A stretch of 64,000 nt of DNA from assembly GCA_035362935.1 (NCBI GenBank), contig DAOSEC010000001.1:62001-126000 (forward strand), given 5' to 3'. Under the pieces are notes generated by a model. It did no database searches. It had not been told where the DNA came from and worked only from the letters and a program-made list of their open reading frames with translations. The stretch comes from DAOSEC01 sp035362935. GTDB lineage: Bacteria; Bacillota_I; Bacilli_A; ML615J-28; CAG-313. Made by a program: the position numbers and the translations under genes. Below are positions 1 through 7,784 of this stretch, piece after piece (within the stretch, counting starts at the first letter, position 1; each line of letters begins with the position of its first letter).

Positions 1-15
1 GCTGCGCTCATCGTT

Positions 16-43
16 TTGGCACCCTCAAATTTTTGGCTATAAT
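16..43 (+). promoter_or_regulatory. Sigma-A-type promoter for glpK
   Basis: TTGGCA at 16-21 and TATAAT at 38-43 are separated by 16 bases. The predicted start of transcription, near 50, lies just before the dyad at 53-70. The consensus match is good but no transcript is known. Confidence 0.6.
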
Positions 44-52
44 ACAATCTAA

Positions 53-70
53 CTTTGCAAGGATGCAAAG
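53..70. promoter_or_regulatory. Perfect 7-bp dyad in the glpK leader
   Basis: CTTTGCA (53-59) and TGCAAAG (64-70) are exact inverted repeats around AGGA. The dyad sits just downstream of the glpK -10 box. It could be a repressor operator or a stem at the 5' end of the mRNA. No run of T follows, so it is not an intrinsic terminator of the kind used by GlpP antitermination. Confidence 0.4.
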
Positions 71-114
71 ATTTTTCAATACAACTTTTTACTGAAAGCA
101 AGGAGAGATTAAAT

Positions 115-1596
115 ATGAGTGAGTATATCCTATCGATTGACCAAGGAACCACTAGTTCGCGTGCGATTATATTTGATCAAGAAACCGATATTATCGCGTC
201 AAGTCAAAAAGAATTTACACAAATATATCCCAAACCAGGTTGGGTTGAACACGACGCGTTGGAAATTTATCACACAGTTTTAGAAGTGGTTAATAGTGTG
301 ATCAACCAATCAAATCTAAGTTTTGATGATATTAGTGGGATTGGAATAACCAATCAACGAGAAACCGTTGTTGTTTGGAACAAAAAAACAGGGAGACCTA
401 TCTACAATGCGATTGTATGGCAATCAAGACAAACAGAAGACATTTGTCGAGAGTTAAAAAATAAGCATTATGAGCCAATCTTCCGAAAGAAAACAGGTTT
501 GTTACTTGATCCATATTTTTCAGGAACAAAAATCAAATGGATTTTAGATCACGTTCCAAATGCAAGAAAGATGGCAAGTGAAGGAACTTTACTTTGTGGA
601 ACCATTGATACATGGTTAATTTGGAAGTTAACGGAAGGAAAAGTTCACGCAACCGACTACTCCAATGCTAGTAGAACACTGCTATTTAATATATATGATT
701 TGACCTTTGATGATGAATTATGTAATATTTTAGAGGTTCCAAAATCAATGTTGCCTACCGTTTATCCATCAAGCTATGAATATGGGTATGCAACCGCACT
801 TGATTGTAATGTTATGATTGGTGGAGTTGCTGGCGACCAACAAGCAGCGTTGTTTGGACAAAACTGCTATACTCCTGGTGAGGTTAAAAATACGTATGGA
901 ACAGGATGTTTCATGTTATTAAATACTGGTGAAAAAATTGTTCAAAGCACAGCTGGTCTACTAACAACCATCGCATGGGGATTAGATGGTAAAGTATGTT
1001 ACGCTCTTGAAGGAAGTGTGTTTGTTGCTGGCAGTGCGATTCAGTGGTTACGAGATGAAATTCATTTTTTCAAACAATCAAAAGAAAGCGAAGGATTAGC
1101 TACCTCTATTAAATCAAATGAAGGAGTCTATTTTGTGCCGGCATTTGTTGGACTTGGTACACCTCATTGGGATTCTGAGGTTAGGGGAGCATTTTTTGGA
1201 CTTACAAGGGGAACTAATTACAAACATCTTGTGCGAGCTGCTTTAGAATCAATTGCTTATCAAACCAAAGAAGTAATGGATGTTATGGTACAAGAGAGTA
1301 AAATTCCAATTGTCAAAATGAAAGTTGATGGTGGAGCAAGTCAAAACAACTTCTTAATGCAATTTCAAAGCGACTTATTAAACTTACCAGTGATTCGACC
1401 AAAAAACTTTGAAACAACAGCTTTGGGTGTTGCATTACTTGCAGGATTGAAAGCAAATGTTTGGACGGGATTAGAGGACATTTTAGAACACACACAAGTA
1501 GACCGAGTCTTTGAACCAAATATGAAAGAAACAAGCCGACAAGAATTGTATAAAAAATATCAAACCGCTGTCGAAGCAGCCAAAAAATTTAAGTAG
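115..1596 (+). CDS. glpK: Glycerol kinase
   Basis: This enzyme phosphorylates glycerol to glycerol 3-phosphate with ATP in the cytoplasm. It is a 493-residue FGGY-family protein of normal length. The N-terminal phosphate-binding motif is DQGTTSSR, followed by GITNQRET, WQSRQT and GVAGDQQAALFGQ, and the C-terminal FGGY signature contains GGASQNNFLMQF. I chose ATG 115 over an in-frame ATG at 55 because AAGGAGAG lies just upstream and the protein then begins at the conserved MSEYILSIDQGTT. Most Gram-positive GlpK proteins have an H-[YF]-[YF]-G loop before GVAGDQQ that is phosphorylated by the PTS protein HPr. Here that loop reads ATALDCNVMIG with no histidine. No glpF or glpO is adjacent. Confidence 0.97.
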   Translation: MSEYILSIDQGTTSSRAIIFDQETDIIASSQKEFTQIYPKPGWVEHDALEIYHTVLEVVNSVINQSNLSFDDISGIGITNQRETVVVWNKKTGRPIYNAIVWQSRQTEDICRELKNKHYEPIFRKKTGLLLDPYFSGTKIKWILDHVPNARKMASEGTLLCGTIDTWLIWKLTEGKVHATDYSNASRTLLFNIYDLTFDDELCNILEVPKSMLPTVYPSSYEYGYATALDCNVMIGGVAGDQQAALFGQNCYTPGEVKNTYGTGCFMLLNTGEKIVQSTAGLLTTIAWGLDGKVCYALEGSVFVAGSAIQWLRDEIHFFKQSKESEGLATSIKSNEGVYFVPAFVGLGTPHWDSEVRGAFFGLTRGTNYKHLVRAALESIAYQTKEVMDVMVQESKIPIVKMKVDGGASQNNFLMQFQSDLLNLPVIRPKNFETTALGVALLAGLKANVWTGLEDILEHTQVDRVFEPNMKETSRQELYKKYQTAVEAAKKFK

Positions 1597-1611
1597 GTAG
1601 AGGAATAAAAA

Positions 1612-2148
1612 ATGACAATATTTGAAGATTACAATGAATGGTACAAAGATAATCATGGTTTGATTGAAACAATTTTTCATGATGGACCACTTCTTTTAAC
1701 GCGATTACACGATGTGTTTAAAGTCGTACACTATATTGATGAAGAACATACATTAAAAAGCAAACTTGATGAAGAATTATTAGATATATTTGAAGTTGGA
1801 TTTGGGTACTTATTTGATCAAGTGAATCAAATCAAAATTTTATTAGAAGAGTACTTTGATATGGATATGAAACAAATGAATGAATATGCATCCGTAATCA
1901 ATTATTCTTTATATTTAGATGATTTTTATGAAACAATATTAGACAAAGAAGAAATGACAGAAGAAATCCAAACAGGGTTTGGCGAAGTTCAAGATAAGAT
2001 AGATGAAATATTAAAACGAAAGTTACCTATTTCATCCGAATTATTTGATGAGTTTGATATAATCGTGAACAGTGTTTTTTCGAATCCAAAACATTATTTA
2101 ACAGTATCAGAAATATTTGCATCCGTCGCAGAAGAATTACAACTCTAA
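1612..2148 (+). CDS. Acidic helical protein of unknown function
   Basis: I do not recognise this 178-residue protein. It is rich in Glu and Asp, appears mostly helical, and has no signal peptide, membrane segment or cysteine pattern. It starts 15 bases after glpK and ends at a strong terminator, so the two are probably cotranscribed. The start ATG follows AGAGGAATAAAA, an acceptable ribosome-binding site. Codon use looks like that of its neighbours. Nothing beyond its position suggests a role in glycerol metabolism. Confidence 0.75.
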   Translation: MTIFEDYNEWYKDNHGLIETIFHDGPLLLTRLHDVFKVVHYIDEEHTLKSKLDEELLDIFEVGFGYLFDQVNQIKILLEEYFDMDMKQMNEYASVINYSLYLDDFYETILDKEEMTEEIQTGFGEVQDKIDEILKRKLPISSELFDEFDIIVNSVFSNPKHYLTVSEIFASVAEELQL

Positions 2149-2155
2149 AAAAGAT

Positions 2156-2186
2156 AAGTCCACACTTTATTTGTGCGGACTTTTTT
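2156..2186 (+). terminator. Rho-independent terminator of the glpK operon
   Basis: AAGTCCACAC (2156-2165) pairs with GTGCGGACTT (2173-2182) with one internal mismatch, and a T run ends at 2186. Confidence 0.85.
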
Positions 2187-2221
2187 GATATGATATAACC
2201 AAAGAAAGGTGGTTGAACTGC

Positions 2222-3988
2222 ATGGTGCATATATATGATGTTGTTGAAATTTCAAGATATAAATTACAAAATCCAAAGCTTGATTTAGAAAGTTCAACTC
2301 TATTTCTTTCAGTCCACAACTATATCAATCAGGAACAATTAACGATGCGATCTTCAAACTATCAAGCAAGCAAATTGTTACAACAATGTTTAGAGGATAA
2401 ATACCCCAATCATAAGTGGAGTTTGTTTGAAATTGAACAAATTCTTTATCACAATCCAAACACCCATTTTCGAAGTTACTTTCAAGAATGGTATGAAAGA
2501 ACGCAACATAAAACAATTCAAAGTGAGGATATCGAATATGCAAACGTAGTTTTCATTAATGCAACCCAAACAACATCAACAAAACACATGGTCTTTCAAG
2601 TATTTGAAGAAATGCTAAAGCAATCTCATCCAATTCTTAAAGCACAGCTAGAAGGAATCACAATCAATGAATTATCCGTCCAAGTATTTATAAAAGCAGG
2701 AATCGTTAAGAAGCACCTACTCATCAATAACCAAACGATTGACCATAACTTACTATCCTTTTCAGCCAATGAGGTGAGCTTATTAAGTGAGGAGATTGTT
2801 CCTTTAAAAATCAATGGAAAAGCAAAATATGGAGTTTTAATCTTTCCTCATCAAAGAACAGATAACTTAGATAAAACACTAATGGAATCACTGACATGCC
2901 AAATTTATTTTATACCAGAATCCAAAGAAATCATCTACGTTGATCAAACGAATGTAAAAGGTACAACGATTGAGTATGTAAAAACAAACTATTTAACAAA
3001 AGAAGAACAGATGCAATATGGTGCACCAGTCGAGTTTTGTTATTCTATAGACTATATAAGAGGAAAATCTTCAACATCATTAATCAAAAACATGTTGATA
3101 GAAAAATCATCCAATCGTTTAGCATCCAATTTAAGCAATGAAGATGAAATCATTGAAGTGGTTGGGCAAAATTTTTTTGATGAAGCAAGAGCATATATTG
3201 CACTCCATACTAATATTGGTGATAACGTTGAGCTCTTATTAGACAAAACAAACATATACGACCGATATGCCATATTAGTCATGCACAATCAAAAAGGAAT
3301 TGGATATGTTTCCTCGAAACGCAATCTAGATGTTAACTACTATCTTCTTCATAATCCAGAATTGAAAGCTACTATTTACCAGTTAGAAAAGGATGGAAAG
3401 ATGAACGTTTTGCTTCGCTTGGAGAAGGTTAATAATAAAAACGATAAAGAATCACCATCTACAAAGTATGAGAAATATATATATGAATTGCCATTTAATA
3501 CAGCAAACATCAGATTAAAAGAGTGGATAAAAGCTTGTAATATTGCAGATCATATCAGCCAAACTATCCAACAAAAAATACTGCTTGCTGGGGTGTATAA
3601 ACTATATGCTGACACCTTGCCACACAATGAACTAATCTTTCAGCCATTCCTAAAGTATATGCTGTATCAAATATTTGGACCTAAAAGTGCGTATGATTTT
3701 GAATCATTGTTTCAACAACAAAAAGAACTAGATATATTTGAAGAAGAATTGTTACTATTTGAAACAGATGTTAAAACAAACTCGAAATGTGAGTATGAGT
3801 TAGATATCATAGAATCATTAACAACCCAATCAGAAAAAATTAACTACATTGATATTGTGATTGATTTTCTAGAACATGTGGCTAACACCATCATCATTTC
3901 AAGAAAAAAATACGGATATCTATATGGAGTACTACATCAATCAATTCTAGAAGTTCACAATCATTTAAAAAATCTCCTATTGATATAG
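2222..3988 (+). CDS. HIRAN-domain protein of unknown function
   Basis: This 588-residue soluble protein has a recognisable HIRAN domain at about residues 308-370. The markers are VVGQNFFDEA, then GDNVELLLDKTNIYDRYAI, then GIGYVSSKRN. HIRAN domains bind DNA ends and are usually fused to SNF2 helicases or nucleases. No helicase or nuclease motif is visible in the flanking regions (1-300 and 375-588), which I do not recognise. ATG 2222 is chosen because AAAGGTGG lies about nine bases upstream; the in-frame TTG at 2213 would abut that site. The gene sits alone between two terminators. A role in DNA damage response or DNA binding is an inference from the domain only. Confidence 0.75.
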   Translation: MVHIYDVVEISRYKLQNPKLDLESSTLFLSVHNYINQEQLTMRSSNYQASKLLQQCLEDKYPNHKWSLFEIEQILYHNPNTHFRSYFQEWYERTQHKTIQSEDIEYANVVFINATQTTSTKHMVFQVFEEMLKQSHPILKAQLEGITINELSVQVFIKAGIVKKHLLINNQTIDHNLLSFSANEVSLLSEEIVPLKINGKAKYGVLIFPHQRTDNLDKTLMESLTCQIYFIPESKEIIYVDQTNVKGTTIEYVKTNYLTKEEQMQYGAPVEFCYSIDYIRGKSSTSLIKNMLIEKSSNRLASNLSNEDEIIEVVGQNFFDEARAYIALHTNIGDNVELLLDKTNIYDRYAILVMHNQKGIGYVSSKRNLDVNYYLLHNPELKATIYQLEKDGKMNVLLRLEKVNNKNDKESPSTKYEKYIYELPFNTANIRLKEWIKACNIADHISQTIQQKILLAGVYKLYADTLPHNELIFQPFLKYMLYQIFGPKSAYDFESLFQQQKELDIFEEELLLFETDVKTNSKCEYELDIIESLTTQSEKINYIDIVIDFLEHVANTIIISRKKYGYLYGVLHQSILEVHNHLKNLLLI

Positions 3989-3998
3989 GAGATTTTTT
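3967..3998. terminator. Bidirectional terminator between the HIRAN gene and lysS
   Basis: The stem core is AATCTCCTAT (3971-3980) and ATAGGAGATT (3985-3994). It is extended by an A run on the left and a T run on the right, giving about 14 bp, so it can act on both converging transcripts. The left arm lies inside the 3' end of the HIRAN-domain coding region. Confidence 0.85.
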
Positions 3999-4002
3999 GA
4001 TA

Positions 4003-5493
4003 TTATCTATGTTTCATGTGAGGGAATAGTAAGATATCACGAATTGAATCATTTTGTGTTAGTAACATTACAAGACGATCAATCCCAATTCCAAGTCCAC
4101 CTGTTGGAGGCATACCGTATTCCAAAGCTTCCACAAAATCAATATCCATTTCATTGGCTTCTTGATTTCCAAGTTCTTTTTCTTTTACTTGAGCTAAGAA
4201 GCGTTCACGTTGATCAATTGGATCATTTAGCTCGCTAAATGCATTTGCGTATTCTTTACGGTTAATAAAGAGTTCAAAACGATCAGTAAAACGAGGGTCT
4301 TTCTCATTCTTTTTTGCTAAAGGACTAATTTCTAATGGATGCCCATAAACAAATGTTGGTTGAATCAAATGTTCTTCAGCGTATTTTTCAAAGAATAAAT
4401 TAACAATGTGACCAATTGACTTTTGGTGATTAGGCACATCAATGTGGTGTTCCTTCGCCAAAGCCAACGCTACATCGACATCGGTTATTTCAAAAAAGTT
4501 AATATTTGTTTGTTCTTTGATGGCATCAACCATATGAAGACGTTTAAATGGTGCTTTTAATTCTAAAAGATTACCTTGATACTCTACTTCTGTTTTACCT
4601 ATGGTATTCATTGCTACTGTTTCAAAAAAGTTTTCAATGAGTTCCATCATACCTTCCATATCAGAATATGCTAAGTATGCTTCAATTGTTGTAAATTCAG
4701 GATTGTGGGTTGCATCCATGCCTTCGTTACGGAAGAGTCTTCCTATTTCATATACCGCTTCCATACCACCAACAATTAAACGTTTTAATGGAAGTTCAGT
4801 TGCAATTCTCAAATAGAAATCCATATCTAAGGCATTGTGATGTGTGATAAATGGTCGAGCAGAAGCGCCACCTAAGATTGGGCTTAAGACCGGTGTTTCT
4901 ACTTCAACAAACCCAAGGTTGTCAAAATAGTTTTGAATGGCACGAATAATACGTGGACGCATAAAAGCAGTTCTTCTAGACTCTTCGTTTACAATCAAGT
5001 CAACATATCGACGGCGTCTTGCTTCTTCTTTGTCTTGTAAGCCATGGTATTTTTCTGGCAACGGGCGTAAAGATTTGGTTAAATGGTAATAAGCATCAGC
5101 CTTAACGCTTAACTCACCCATATTCGTACGAAATACTTGTCCCTTAACACCGACAATGTCGCCTAAATCAGCATTGTCGAATAAGTCATATTCCGCTTCT
5201 GTTAAATGATCTTGTCTGCAATATACTTGAATTTGACCAAACTTATCTAGAATATGCATAAATCCTGCTTTTCCTTTGATTCGTTTTGTCATGATTCGAC
5301 CAGCAATAATAACTTCTTTGTTGATTTCATCTAGCTCTTCTTTTGTTTTATCTGCATATAATTCTTTGATTTCTTTGGAGTTTGACGTCCGTTTGAATCT
5401 CTTTCCAAAAGGATCAACACCTTTGTCGATCAAATCTTGCATCTTTTTACGTCTAACTTGTTCTTGTTCTGTTAGTTTTAGTTCATCATTCAT
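4003..5493 (-). CDS. lysS: Lysyl-tRNA synthetase, class II
   Basis: This enzyme charges tRNA-Lys with lysine. The 496 residues match the family length. An N-terminal OB-fold anticodon-binding domain covers about 55-180 (GRIMTKRIKGKAGFMHILD). The class II catalytic core has motif 2 around RLFRNEGMDATHNPEFT and motif 3 at GLGIGIDRLVMLL near the C-terminus. The start is set by AAAGGAGTGA upstream of the ATG. The gene is monocistronic and convergent with the HIRAN-domain gene. I see no T-box or lysine riboswitch in the 240 bases upstream. Confidence 0.98.
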   Translation of the reverse strand: MNDELKLTEQEQVRRKKMQDLIDKGVDPFGKRFKRTSNSKEIKELYADKTKEELDEINKEVIIAGRIMTKRIKGKAGFMHILDKFGQIQVYCRQDHLTEAEYDLFDNADLGDIVGVKGQVFRTNMGELSVKADAYYHLTKSLRPLPEKYHGLQDKEEARRRRYVDLIVNEESRRTAFMRPRIIRAIQNYFDNLGFVEVETPVLSPILGGASARPFITHHNALDMDFYLRIATELPLKRLIVGGMEAVYEIGRLFRNEGMDATHNPEFTTIEAYLAYSDMEGMMELIENFFETVAMNTIGKTEVEYQGNLLELKAPFKRLHMVDAIKEQTNINFFEITDVDVALALAKEHHIDVPNHQKSIGHIVNLFFEKYAEEHLIQPTFVYGHPLEISPLAKKNEKDPRFTDRFELFINRKEYANAFSELNDPIDQRERFLAQVKEKELGNQEANEMDIDFVEALEYGMPPTGGLGIGIDRLVMLLTQNDSIRDILLFPHMKHR

Positions 5494-5522
5494 TTATGAG
5501 TTCACTCCTTTTAACTTAGGTT

Positions 5523-5531
5523 ATTATATCA
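5523..5531 (-). promoter_or_regulatory. Extended -10 promoter of lysS
   Basis: On the minus strand TGATATAAT gives an extended -10 element 30 bases before the lysS start codon. The -35 region is weak (CTGGAC at the expected distance). Confidence 0.5.
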
Positions 5532-5639
5532 TAAAAATGGAAAAAGTCCAGCAAAATAATAGGTTCAAATTAACCCCATTTATATATATGTAGTATATCA
5601 TAAACAAAGTTTTATGTGATAAGAAAAACGAATTATTCT

Positions 5640-5653
5640 TGAAAACGTTTCTC
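5640..5653. promoter_or_regulatory. cre-like sequence
   Basis: TGAAAACGTTTCTC matches 11 of 14 positions of the CcpA catabolite-responsive element consensus, including the central AACGTT. It lies 16 bases upstream of the -35 box of the DUF1576 gene. The 3' half is imperfect, so this is only a candidate. Confidence 0.25.
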
Positions 5654-5668
5654 AGTTTACAAGAGTAA

Positions 5669-5697
5669 TTGATAAATGATAACTTTTTTGGTATACT
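5669..5697 (+). promoter_or_regulatory. Promoter of the DUF1576 operon
   Basis: TTGATA (5669-5674), a 17-base spacer and TATACT (5692-5697) preceded by TGG form a strong extended -10 promoter. Confidence 0.7.
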
Positions 5698-5735
5698 TTG
5701 TGCATAAAAATCTATGAGGACAAACAGGAGAGACA

Positions 5736-7010
5736 ATGAAAGCATGGTATAGAAATTTCGAATCAAGGTACTTAATTATATTATCCATACTGATTATGGT
5801 GGGATTGGCGTTTGTGATAGACACCCCTTCTAATATAGGGAATGGTTTGATCAATATATATACATCACCAGGACTCCTAGTTACTGACTTTTTAGCAGTT
5901 GGTGGCATTGGAGCGACCATTCTAAATGTTGCTATTATTTTGGCATTTAATTTTGGACTCATTCATGTATTAAACATTAAATACACGGGACCAGTATTTG
6001 CTGGAATATTTACAATCGCAGGATTTGCATTTTTTGGTAAGACGTTACTGAATACACTACCAATCTATGCTGGAATTTATTTGTATTCACTCTATAGCAA
6101 AGTGGAATTTAAAAACTACATTATTGTTGCACTACTTTCAACAGGTATTGGACCGATTGTAAGCTTTATCATGTTTGGAATGGGATTAGAATATTATTAT
6201 TCCATTCCACTCGCAATCGTTACAGGACTTGCTGTTGGATTTATCTTACAAATTGTTGCGACAAACGCAATGAAGTTTCACAAAGGATATAACTTATATA
6301 ACATAGGGTTCACACTAGGGTTGCTCGCAATGTTATTTACAGGGCTATTTAGCAGGTTATCCATTCCACTCAACACACAAACAATGATAAACAACAACTA
6401 TCATAACCATTTATTTCTATTTGCGTTAGTGATTTCAATTTACTGTATTGTGTTTGCATTTGCAAACGACATCAATGTACTCAAAAAATATCCAAGATTA
6501 CTAAAATCAACTGGTCGGTTAGTAACGGACTTCGTGCGTGAAACTTCACAACCAGAAGTAATGCTTAACATTGGGTTACTTGGAATTCTTTGTTTGTTAT
6601 TCTCGGTTATACTTCAGATTCCAATTAATGGACCAATCTTCGGTGGAATCATGACCGTGATGGGTTTTGGAGCATTTGGAAAACACATCAAAAATGTGCT
6701 GCCTGTTATGGTGGGAACATTGGTTGCTGCCTGGGTATTTAAACTTGACATCAAGACCAGTGTTGGAGTAGGACTTGGGTTTTATTTTGTAACAGCCCTA
6801 GCACCAGTTGCAGGTCAATATGGAATTGTTGCAGGACTCTTAGCAGGATTTTTACATATGATTGTACTACCTATGGCTATGAATTTCCAAGGTGGATTCG
6901 ATTTATATAATAATGGTTTCGCAGCAGGGTTTGTTGCTGCTGTACTTGTACCAATCTTTGAAATTTTCCAATTGAAAGGGGAGGAAGACCATGTCACTAC
7001 AAGAAACTAG
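5736..7010 (+). CDS. DUF1576-family integral membrane protein
   Basis: This 424-residue protein is almost entirely hydrophobic, with about ten membrane segments. The halves look like an internal repeat: FAGIFTIAGFAFFGKTLLN in the first resembles FGGIMTVMGFGAFGKHIKN in the second, and HKGYNLYNIGF resembles QGGFDLYNNGF. That two-fold layout is typical of transporters. I assign it to DUF1576 from these conserved Gly/Asn segments; no substrate is known for the family. AGGAGAGA precedes the ATG. Its 3' end overlaps the next gene by 20 bases, implying translational coupling. A cre-like site upstream may indicate carbon control. Confidence 0.8.
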   Translation: MKAWYRNFESRYLIILSILIMVGLAFVIDTPSNIGNGLINIYTSPGLLVTDFLAVGGIGATILNVAIILAFNFGLIHVLNIKYTGPVFAGIFTIAGFAFFGKTLLNTLPIYAGIYLYSLYSKVEFKNYIIVALLSTGIGPIVSFIMFGMGLEYYYSIPLAIVTGLAVGFILQIVATNAMKFHKGYNLYNIGFTLGLLAMLFTGLFSRLSIPLNTQTMINNNYHNHLFLFALVISIYCIVFAFANDINVLKKYPRLLKSTGRLVTDFVRETSQPEVMLNIGLLGILCLLFSVILQIPINGPIFGGIMTVMGFGAFGKHIKNVLPVMVGTLVAAWVFKLDIKTSVGVGLGFYFVTALAPVAGQYGIVAGLLAGFLHMIVLPMAMNFQGGFDLYNNGFAAGFVAAVLVPIFEIFQLKGEEDHVTTRN

Positions 7011-7350
7011 AAAAATATCTAAAATATTAAGTGAACTAGCCAATTACCTTATGCGCCGCGGATATATGCACTTCTCTGTGTCCGTTAATAGAGGAGAACA
7101 CAAATCTGAGATTACGTTAAATCTTCCGAATGTTAAACAACAAGAAATGAGCGAAATGATCACAAAAGTAGGAGCACAAGCCGACCCAGAAGTAGAAATG
7201 TATGGATGGGAACTTATGGGCGAAGCAGGATCGAAAGATGAATTAACCGTACTTGGAATGCTAATCAAATCAGTGAATGTGATAGAAACAAAGGATAATT
7301 TAATGATTATCTTTGAACGTATTCCCGCATCGGAATTAAAAAGCAAATAA
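6991..7350 (+). CDS. Small cytoplasmic protein coupled to the DUF1576 protein
   Basis: This 119-residue soluble protein looks alpha/beta. A helical N-terminus (ISKILSELANYLMRRGY) is followed by a strand-rich segment and a C-terminal strand (NLMIIFERIP). I do not recognise the family. The start lies inside the end of the membrane-protein gene, with GGGGAGGA as the ribosome-binding site. Such an overlap usually means the products are made in fixed proportion and work together, perhaps as a cytoplasmic partner of the transporter; this is inference. Confidence 0.7.
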   Translation: MSLQETRKISKILSELANYLMRRGYMHFSVSVNRGEHKSEITLNLPNVKQQEMSEMITKVGAQADPEVEMYGWELMGEAGSKDELTVLGMLIKSVNVIETKDNLMIIFERIPASELKSK

Positions 7351-7370
7351 TTCACTCCAACAAACAAGAA

Positions 7371-7432
7371 ATAAACACCTTTCTTACCCTAAATTTTAAT
7401 TGCAATAAAGGTTGACAAAGAAAGGTGTTTAT
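7371..7432. repeat. Perfect 15-bp inverted repeat around the tRNA promoter
   Basis: ATAAACACCTTTCTT (7371-7385) and AAGAAAGGTGTTTAT (7418-7432) are exact reverse complements separated by 32 bases. The right arm fills the spacer between the -35 and -10 boxes of the tRNA promoter. No T run follows, so it is not a usual terminator. Confidence 0.8.
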
Positions 7433-7440
7433 AGTAAAAT
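7412..7440 (+). promoter_or_regulatory. Promoter of the tRNA-Tyr/tRNA-Gln pair
   Basis: A perfect TTGACA (7412-7417), a 17-base spacer and TAAAAT (7435-7440) lie 44 bases upstream of tRNA-Tyr. The spacer is one arm of the inverted repeat. Confidence 0.8.
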
Positions 7441-7483
7441 ATAGTGGCGATTTGGCGAGAGTCAAGTCGTTCAAAATATAGTT

Positions 7484-7568
7484 GGAGGGATAGCGAAGTG
7501 GCTAAACGCGGCGGACTGTAAATCCGCTCTCTCAGAGTTCGATGGTTCGAATCCGTCTCCCTCCACCA
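7484..7568 (+). tRNA. tRNA-Tyr (GTA)
   Basis: The acceptor stem is GGAGGGA (7484-7490) with TCCCTCC (7558-7564), followed by discriminator A and encoded CCA. The anticodon stem is GCGGA/TCCGC with anticodon GTA at 7518-7520. The long variable arm is typical of bacterial tRNA-Tyr, and a GGTTCGAATCC T-arm is present. Confidence 0.97.
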
Positions 7569-7579
7569 TTTTCATAAAT

Positions 7580-7654
7580 AGGGCTATAGCCAAGCGGTAA
7601 GGCAATGGACTTTGACTCCATCACCCGGTGGTTCGAATCCACCTAGCCCTGCCA
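7580..7654 (+). tRNA. tRNA-Gln (TTG)
   Basis: The acceptor stem is AGGGCTA (7580-7586) with TAGCCCT (7644-7650), followed by G and encoded CCA. The anticodon stem is ATGGA/TCCAT with anticodon TTG at 7612-7614. A glutaminyl-tRNA synthetase gene is present at 53438-55069. Confidence 0.97.
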
Positions 7655-7658
7655 TAAT

Positions 7659-7683
7659 AAAGCACCCAAAAGGTGCTTTTTTT
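7659..7683 (+). terminator. Terminator of the tRNA operon
   Basis: AAAGCACC (7659-7666) pairs with GGTGCTTT (7672-7679) around CAAAA, followed by a T run. Confidence 0.9.
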
Positions 7684-7784
7684 AATTATACTTATATAAA
7701 ATATATAAAAAAGCGATCAAAGGTTGGTACAACTAATCATTGAATATTACACACTATTTTGATAAAATAGGAGAGAGGTTTATT

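Noticed and set aside
55..114. In-frame ATG 20 codons upstream for glpK
   Set aside because: The extension contains the AAGGAGAG ribosome-binding site of ATG 115 and has no family match.
5494..5735. T-box or lysine riboswitch before lysS
   Set aside because: The region is short and A/T-rich; none of the conserved elements or a leader terminator was seen.
7740..7768. TTGAAT-N17-TAAAAT as promoter of the HAAS/DUF4097 gene
   Set aside because: The spacing is good, but transcription would start inside or after the ribosome-binding site at 7769-7778, so this promoter alone could not express the gene well.
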